11,608 bases of DNA from positions 1 to 11,608 of the forward strand of contig VBKD01000123.1 in NCBI GenBank assembly GCA_005888075.1, written 5' to 3'. A program made the position numbers and the translations under genes. The DNA comes from Chloroflexota bacterium. Its GTDB lineage: Bacteria > Chloroflexota > Dormibacteria > Dormibacterales > Dormibacteraceae. The notes under the pieces are model-generated. The model ran no database searches and was not told the origin of the DNA. It was given only the letters and a program-made list of their open reading frames with translations. Shown here in pieces: positions 7,388 to 11,608 of this stretch; within the stretch, counting starts at the first letter, position 1, and the number at the start of each line of letters is the position of its first letter.

Positions 7388-7416
7388 AGGTTAAACGAAC
7401 ATTCGTTTGGAGTCAA
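7388..7416 (-). promoter_or_regulatory. mrfAB promoter
   Basis: On the minus strand, TTGACT (7416-7411, five of six matches to the -35 consensus) is followed by exactly 17 bp and then TAACCT (7393-7388, matching at T, A and final T). Transcription would begin near 7382-7380, leaving only about 5-7 nt before the mrfA ATG at 7375. That agrees with the lack of a Shine-Dalgarno. The spacer is almost filled by the inverted repeat listed next. Confidence 0.6.
7393..7408. promoter_or_regulatory. Operator-like palindrome in the mrfAB promoter (LexA/SOS-box-like)
   Basis: AAACGAA-CA-TTCGTTT is a perfect 7-bp inverted repeat with a 2-bp spacer, placed between -35 and -10 of the mrfAB promoter, where a bound repressor would block polymerase. 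In a shifted register it reads GAAC-ATTC-GTTT, one base from the GAAC-N4-GTTC core of Gram-positive LexA boxes. LexA fits a DNA-repair operon. The exact symmetry also suits a TetR-family operator, and no regulator gene is nearby to decide. The site could also act on the divergent sigma factor gene. Confidence 0.55.
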
Positions 7417-7423
7417 GTGATGA

Positions 7424-7436
7424 GGAGGTGTCCTCC
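7424..7436 (+). promoter_or_regulatory. Small hairpin over the sigma-factor start region
   Basis: GGAGG-TGT-CCTCC forms a 5-bp stem with a 3-nt loop. It includes the GTG at 7428-7430 and the only Shine-Dalgarno-like sequence (GAGGAG, 7422-7427), which directly abuts that GTG. In a transcript it could limit access to the start, if this is the start used. Confidence 0.3.
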
Positions 7437-7967
7437 GCCCGCGCGCTGGGCGACCAGGACGAGGCAGGGCCGGCCTATGAGCCAGGGAATGAGGCTGACT
7501 TCGAGCGCCTCTACCGGAACACGTACCGCAGGATCCTCGGCACGCTGATCACGCTCGTCCGGGATCGCGCGGCGGCCGAGGACTGCGCCCAGGAAACCTA
7601 CGTCAAGGCGTACCAGAGCTGGAAAAAGTGGAGGCCTGACGCGCCCGTCGAGGCCTGGCTGCACAAGATCGCCATCAACGTCGCGATCTCAGATCGAAGG
7701 CGCGAGCGCATCCGCACCGCGGGCGAGATCGTCAGGCGCCTGGGACGTCCCATACCGCCATCTGACCCGTCGACGCTCGCCGAGCGGTCAGACCTGGTGC
7801 GCGCCTTGAAGAAGCTGCCGACGAAGCAGGCAGCGGCGCTGGTGCTACGCCACTTCCATGGGTACAGCAACCGCGAGATCGCGGCCGCCCTGGGGGTTCC
7901 GGACCAGACGGTGGCCTCGCGCCTCGCGGCAGCCCGGCAGCAGCTGCAGGCTACTCTCGACAAGTAG
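7428..7967 (+). CDS. ECF-type RNA polymerase sigma factor
   Basis: From GTG 7428 the protein is 179 aa, a normal length for an ECF sigma factor. Region 2 (about residues 24-92) has FERLYRNTYRRI and AEDCAQETYVKAYQSW; region 4 (about 123-175) has LKKLPTKQAAALVLRHF and a helix-turn-helix from YSNREIAAALGV to RLAAARQQL. There is no region 3 and no extra C-terminal domain. Known role: it directs RNA polymerase to a small regulon, usually in response to an envelope or stress signal, and is usually held by a partner anti-sigma. The next gene, 55 bp downstream, encodes a single-TM protein that could fill that role. The start is uncertain: TTG 7407 in the same frame is possible but lies in the operator, and neither start has well-spaced Shine-Dalgarno. 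It is divergent from mrfAB and shares its control region. Confidence 0.88.
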   Translation: MSSARALGDQDEAGPAYEPGNEADFERLYRNTYRRILGTLITLVRDRAAAEDCAQETYVKAYQSWKKWRPDAPVEAWLHKIAINVAISDRRRERIRTAGEIVRRLGRPIPPSDPSTLAERSDLVRALKKLPTKQAAALVLRHFHGYSNREIAAALGVPDQTVASRLAAARQQLQATLDK

Positions 7968-8022
7968 GCAAGCCGGCCAACTTTGGTTGCCTGACCCGCG
8001 CTCGGCGTTATTGCTATTCACA

Positions 8023-8562
8023 GTGGGCAACTTCGGCCAGGACAGCGATATCGAGCGCGAGCTGCACCGGGTGCTTGATTCCACCCTGTCGGCTGCGATT
8101 CCGGCCTGGAGAGCACCTGCCGGCGGAGGGGTCGTGCAGCGGATCTTGGGAAGCGCGGCCGCCGCGCTCACCTTGAAGGTGGCGACAGGCATCGCCGTGG
8201 CCGCCGCGGCGGCGACTTTCGCCGGAGTGGCCGCCGAGACCGCGATCACCGGCAGCGCGAACCCAAGCGTGTGGGGCCAGGCGGTCAGAAGCCAGGTTGA
8301 TGGGTGCAAGGACAAGCTGAACCCCGGACAGCACGGGATCGGCGAATGCGTCAGCGCCGTCGCCAAGACGCACGGCGCGACGGTCAGCGGCAATCATCCG
8401 AGCGCATCGCCCGGAGCCAAAGGCAAAGACCAGGGCGCCGGTGACGGGCACGGCAAGCCGGCCGGTGCCGGAGGCCCGGCCAATCCCGGCGCCGGCGGCC
8501 CGGTCAATCCCGGCAGCCAGGGCGGCGGCAAAGGCCCCAATCACACCCCCGGCAAGCCCTAA
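8023..8562 (+). CDS. Single-TM protein with Gly/Pro-rich C-terminus, possible sigma-factor partner
   Basis: I do not recognise a named family. From GTG 8023 the protein is 179 aa; TTG 8011 is an in-frame alternative. It has a short charged N-terminus (about residues 1-40, with DSDIERELHRVLDSTL), one Ala-rich hydrophobic segment (about 45-70), and an outer part with WGQAVRSQVDGCKDKL and HGIGECVSAVAKTHG, whose C95 and C109 could pair. A low-complexity tail (about 127-179) contains the near-repeat GGPANPGAGGPVNPGS. This topology, directly after an ECF sigma factor, suggests a membrane-bound regulator or an envelope protein of the sigma regulon. The N-terminal part shows no clear anti-sigma zinc motif (no HxxxCxxC), so anti-sigma function is a guess. 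It is followed by a strong hairpin that ends the unit. Confidence 0.7.
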   Translation: MGNFGQDSDIERELHRVLDSTLSAAIPAWRAPAGGGVVQRILGSAAAALTLKVATGIAVAAAAATFAGVAAETAITGSANPSVWGQAVRSQVDGCKDKLNPGQHGIGECVSAVAKTHGATVSGNHPSASPGAKGKDQGAGDGHGKPAGAGGPANPGAGGPVNPGSQGGGKGPNHTPGKP

Positions 8563-8593
8563 GCCGGACTAGTTTCGAAACCCTTCCTCTCGT

Positions 8594-8621
8594 GGGGGCT
8601 GGGCCGCAAGGCCTGGCCCCC
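8594..8621. terminator. Hairpin terminator between convergent genes
   Basis: A 12-bp GC-rich stem, with two adjacent G-U pairs in its middle (8600-8615 and 8601-8614), closes a GCAA tetraloop at 8606-8609. A pyrimidine-rich run (CTACTCTTTCCTCC) follows on the plus strand. It lies 31 bp after the sigma partner gene and 36 bp beyond the cysS stop on the other side, so it may serve both directions. It lacks a clean T tract either way. Confidence 0.7.
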
Positions 8622-8657
8622 TACTCTTTCCTCCCCCTCTGGGAAACGAGAGCTTGA

Positions 8658-9949
8658 TTATTTGGCGGCTCTCCACTTTTGGCCGGACGGCGTATCGGTG
8701 ACGGTGACCCCCATCGCCGACAGCTCGTCTCTGAGCCGGTCCGAGGTGGCGAAGTCTTTGGCGTCACGCGCTCTCTCGCGAGCCTCCAGCAGCTGCGAAG
8801 CCCCGGCCGGCAACGGGTGCGCCGGCTCAGGACGGTCCAGGTCGAGCCCGAGCACCTGGTCCCACCTGGTCAGGAGCTCCACCTTCGCGGCAGGTGCCAG
8901 CGCCGCCCGCAACAGGTCGGCCACCAACGCCATGGCCGCCGGAAGGTCGAGGTTGTCCGCGATGGCGGCCCTGAAGCGCGCGTCCCAGTCCGAGACCGCC
9001 TCGGCATCTGCCCGTCCGGCGTCGCGCCTCCAATCCGCGATCCGATCCCGGAGATGACGCAGCGCCCGGTCCGCGCCGGACAGGCCTTCGGTGGTGAAGC
9101 TGAGCTTGGTCCTGTACCGCGCCTGCAAAGCCAGGTACCGAAACGCAAGCGGATCGAAGCCCTGGTCCGCGAGCTCGGTGATGCGGAAGAAGTTGCCGGC
9201 GGATTTCGCCATCCTGGCCCCGGACATCATCAGAAGGCCGCCATGCATCCAGACGTTGACGACGCGATGACCGGTCACTCCCTCGGACTGCGCGATCTCG
9301 GATTCGTGATGAGGAAATACGTTGTCCGCGCCGCCGGTGTGGATGTCAAAGCGATCCCCGAGCAATGACAGCGACATGGCAGAGCACTCGATGTGCCAAC
9401 CTGGAAAACCGGGTCCCCACGGGCTCGGCCAGTGTTGCGCGAAAGTTTGCCGTAAGCCGGGAAGCTCGAGATGTCGTAATAGACATTGCCGCCCGCGACG
9501 TACGCATGCCCTTTCTCGAGCAGGTCGACCGTCAGGTCGATCATTCGAGGGATGTACTCCGTCGCACGCGGGTAGTGGGTCGCCTGGCGGATGTTGAGCT
9601 TCGCCGCGTCTTCCATGAAGGCGGCCGTGTAGTAGTCGGCGATCTCTTCGGTCGATTTGTTTTCGAGCCTCGCCGCAACCAGCATCTTGTCCTCACCGCG
9701 GTCGAACGTGTCGTCGGTGAGGTGACCGACGTCGGTGATGTTCATCACCTGCTCTGTCCGGTAACCCAGGTATTCGAGCACCCTTCGGAGCAGGTCCGGA
9801 AGCATGAACGTGCGCAGGTTGCCGACGTGCGCGTAGCGGTAGACGGTGGGACCGCAGGAGTACATGCGCACCACCCCGTCCTGGATCGGCCGCAGCTCTT
9901 GCGTGACGCGGCCGTAGGTGTTGTACAGCCGGACTGCCGGCAGGCTCAC
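8658..9949 (-). pseudogene. cysS: Cysteinyl-tRNA synthetase, disrupted by an internal deletion and frameshift
   Basis: CysS charges tRNA-Cys and is normally essential. The first part, from GTG 9949, encodes about 170 good residues: zinc ligand C32 in YSCGPTVY, the HIGH-type motif HVGN (41-44), and on to VYYDISSFPAYGKLS ending near 9440. The family's next stretch, about 35-37 residues including the conserved DFxLWK, is missing. Good similarity resumes in another frame at about 9431 with WPSPWGPGFPGWHIECSAM, PHHESEIAQSE (zinc ligands) and RMAKSAGN (KMSKS-type), continuing to the stop at 8658 (257 residues). The two parts plus the missing stretch give about 465 aa, the usual CysS length. The first frame continues to 9275 as unrelated sequence. 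The GTG overlaps the upstream DUF309 stop (GTGA), which supports this start. Real loss, or an assembly error of about 100 bp, cannot be told apart here. Confidence 0.88.
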
Positions 9950-10290
9950 GTCGTTTCTATCTTGGGCATGGTCAGGTCCGGCCATGACGCGTCGTTCATC
10001 GCGGCCAGGTAACCGTCCACGGTGCGGACCAACGGAGCCAATCGCACTCCTTTGTGCCGCGGGAGATATGGCCGCAGGTAGTCGGCGCCGCTGCGCCATT
10101 TGTTGATCGCGCCGCGCCGGTTGTTGCGCGAATAGTGCAGGCAGCCTGCAGCGATCTGGATGATTCCCTTGTAGAAACCTGAGTCGGGGCCTTTCCGGTC
10201 AGGCGTCCACTCGCGCTCCCACACCTCGTGCGCCTCCCAGTAGTGGCCCTTGTTAAAAAGCTCGACTCCCTCCGCCAGCAGCGCCGTCAC
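9946..10290 (-). CDS. DUF309 family protein
   Basis: This 114-aa protein has the DUF309 signature: ELFNKGHYWEAHEVWEREW (about residues 10-28), then FYKGIIQIAAGCLHY (39-53) and a helical end with NRRGAINKW. The family is small, all-helical and of unknown biochemical function; the His and Glu residues in HEVWE (21-25) are its most conserved feature. GTG 10290 is chosen because it places the signature at the usual distance from the N-terminus. The frame is open to 10509, but that part overlaps the divergent HD gene and shows no family resemblance. It overlaps cysS by 4 bp, so it is co-transcribed and probably coupled. No ribosome binding site was seen. Confidence 0.82.
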   Translation of the reverse strand: MTALLAEGVELFNKGHYWEAHEVWEREWTPDRKGPDSGFYKGIIQIAAGCLHYSRNNRRGAINKWRSGADYLRPYLPRHKGVRLAPLVRTVDGYLAAMNDASWPDLTMPKIETT

Positions 10291-10297
10291 ACCGATA

Positions 10298-10307
10298 ATC
10301 GATCGAT
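10298..10307. repeat. ATCGATCGAT palindrome between divergent start codons
   Basis: A perfect 10-bp palindrome lies in the 15-bp gap between the GTG of the DUF309 gene and the ATG of the HD gene, and overlaps the first two bases of that ATG. It may be an operator or coincidence; nothing else here identifies a binding protein. Confidence 0.3.
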
Positions 10308-11608
10308 GGACGGTTCTCGTTCCGAGTACTCGCGCGTCAATCTGTCCAGCGATCCCATCTACCGATACCTTCGCATCACGCGAGGCGGGCCGGACGGAGT
10401 CGCAGGCCAGGTCTCGGAGCAGGACCTCGTCGATAGCGCCTGGCTGCAGCGCCTGCGACGCATCCATCAGCTGCAGAGCGCCTGGTGGGTGTTCGCCACC
10501 GCGGAGCATTCACGATTCCAGCACGCGCTTGGCTCCATGCACCTGGCGGGAGAATGGGCCAGGCACCTGTACCCGTCTCTGACGTCCGCGTGCGAAGGAG
10601 CACCTTCGGCGCAGGTCGTGGAAGAGACGATGCGGATGGCGGGCCTGCTGCACGACGTGGGACATGGGCCTTTCGGGCATTTCTTCGACGAGAACTACCT
10701 CGACACCTGGGGCGTCGACCACGAGGTGATCGGCCGGGCCCTCATCACAGGGCCGCTCCACGAGCTGATCTCGGCCCTTGGCGCATCGCCTGCAGCCGAT
10801 TTCGAGCGCGGCGAGCACATCGACCCCCGTTGGGTCGCCTACCTGATCTCCTCCAACGAGCTGGAGGGCTTCAAGCCACCCTCGTGGCTGGCGGTGCTCC
10901 GGCCGGCGATGGTCGGAGCCTTCTCGGCCGACAACATGGACTACGTCCCTCGCGATTCCTATATATGTGGCGTGTCGACCGGACCGGTCGACGTCCAGCG
11001 GATAGTCCATTACTCCTTCATCTCCGAGCGTGGCCTGACACTTCACTCACACGCGGCCGAGGCGCTCTACATGTTCCTCAATGCGCGCCTGTACCTCTAT
11101 CACCAGGTGTACTTCCACCGCACGGTGCGCCGCATCGACCTGCAGCTGCGCGAGGTCTTCCGCCCGACTCTCGACCTGCTCCTGGGAGGCAATCCCCTGC
11201 AGCGGCTCCCGCAATACCAGGCGCTTACCGAGTGGTCGCTGCTCTCGGACGTGGACCGCTGGGCCATGGGCGAGGGTGACGCGCACCAGCGTGAGCTCGG
11301 TGAAGCGTGGTCCGCCGTCGTCGCGCGCAAGCTCAAGTGGAGGCTCATCTACCAGGGCCACACCGATGCGCGCGACATCCCGAGCGGAGCTCTGAGCGTC
11401 ACGCGGGAGCAGTTCGCCGAAGAGCTTCGCGAGCGGCTGCCCAAGGATCTTCGAGACATCGAGTTCGAGGTCGACGTCGCGGCGCAGGAGTCTCGGGCGT
11501 TCAATCCGATGACCGAGACGGCGGACATACTCTTTTACGAGCCACTGGAAGATCGCTACCAGCAGAGCCGCGTGCTCGACCTGTTCAAGCGATTGCCCGT
11601 GCGGATGG
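10306..11608 (+). CDS. HD-superfamily phosphohydrolase, dNTPase/SAMHD1-like (partial, 3' end off the right edge)
   Basis: The frame is open from ATG 10306 to the window edge, giving 434 residues with no stop. The N-terminal half matches the dGTPase/SAMHD1-like HD family (COG1078 type): DPIYRYLRI near residue 16, WLQRLRRIHQLQSA (46-59), HSRFQHALGS with H73, LLHDVGHGPFGH with H116-D117 (114-125), and SADNMDYVPRDSY with D209 (207-219). These supply the H...HD...D metal site. Known family activity: hydrolysis of dNTPs, or of other nucleotides, to the nucleoside and triphosphate; the substrate here is unknown. The part after about residue 240 is conserved-looking but I recognise no extra domain. 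No ribosome binding site is seen. The start lies 15 bp from the divergent DUF309 start, so its promoter must sit inside that gene unless the message is leaderless. Confidence 0.88.
   Translation, partial: MDGSRSEYSRVNLSSDPIYRYLRITRGGPDGVAGQVSEQDLVDSAWLQRLRRIHQLQSAWWVFATAEHSRFQHALGSMHLAGEWARHLYPSLTSACEGAPSAQVVEETMRMAGLLHDVGHGPFGHFFDENYLDTWGVDHEVIGRALITGPLHELISALGASPAADFERGEHIDPRWVAYLISSNELEGFKPPSWLAVLRPAMVGAFSADNMDYVPRDSYICGVSTGPVDVQRIVHYSFISERGLTLHSHAAEALYMFLNARLYLYHQVYFHRTVRRIDLQLREVFRPTLDLLLGGNPLQRLPQYQALTEWSLLSDVDRWAMGEGDAHQRELGEAWSAVVARKLKWRLIYQGHTDARDIPSGALSVTREQFAEELRERLPKDLRDIEFEVDVAAQESRAFNPMTETADILFYEPLEDRYQQSRVLDLFKRLPVRM

Noticed and set aside
8440..8545. Gly/Pro-rich repeats in the sigma partner gene as a CRISPR-like or mobile repeat
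   Set aside because: They are imperfect, in-frame low-complexity coding repeats (GGPANPGA / GGPVNPGS), without spacers or flanking mobile signatures.
9275..9440. A programmed -1 frameshift joining the two cysS parts
   Set aside because: No canonical slippery heptamer is in frame near 9450-9430, and a frameshift would not restore the roughly 35 missing codons. A deletion explains both the frame change and the lost segment.
10485..11279. A 264-aa plus-strand frame inside the HD phosphohydrolase
   Set aside because: It lies in a different frame from the HD motifs, is Arg/Pro/Gly-rich and shows no domain. The true frame runs through it without a stop.

Overview
The window is about 11.6 kb of GC-rich bacterial chromosome, with long ORFs, frequent GTG starts and few recognisable Shine-Dalgarno sequences. 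The gene mix is a Tad-type surface apparatus, a membrane c-di-GMP-type GGDEF/HD protein, the MrfAB repair pair, an ECF sigma factor with a Gly/Pro-rich membrane partner, and cysS behind a DUF309 gene. This fits a terrestrial lineage such as Chloroflexota, Dormibacterota or Actinomycetota. The phylum is an inference; no rRNA or other taxonomic marker is present.

Layout. Positions 1-1805 (minus) hold a tight tad cluster, TadE-like, TadE-like, then a TadG-like gene cut by the left edge. Divergent from it, 1908-4073 (plus) encodes a 721-aa six-TM-GAF-GGDEF-HD protein. Its 3' end overlaps by 81 bp the convergent end of mrfB (3993-5162, minus). mrfB is the distal gene of an overlapping pair with mrfA (5123-7375, minus): a DEDD exonuclease with a DExH helicase, known in Bacillus as a UvrABC-independent mitomycin repair pair. 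Divergent from mrfA, an ECF sigma factor (7428-7967, plus) is followed by a 179-aa single-TM protein (8023-8562), and a strong hairpin terminator lies at 8594-8621. On the minus strand cysS (8658-9949) follows a DUF309 gene (9946-10290) with a 4-bp overlap. Divergent from that, an HD-superfamily phosphohydrolase (10306 onward, plus) runs off the right edge.

Most notable points. (1) The mrfAB promoter has a -35 TTGACT, a 17-bp spacer and a -10 TAACCT, with a perfect inverted repeat in the spacer that also resembles a Gram-positive LexA/SOS box; the mRNA would be almost leaderless. (2) The same AACGA-N4-TCGTT palindrome recurs in the tad / GGDEF-HD intergenic region, hinting at one regulator for both. 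(3) cysS is broken: about 35 codons around the conserved DFxLWK region are missing and the reading frame changes at the junction. An essential tRNA synthetase in this state means an assembly error, a second copy elsewhere, or a real pseudogene. (4) The HD domain of the GGDEF-HD protein is HD-GYP-like but lacks the GYP signature and has a metal-ligand Asp replaced by Glu.
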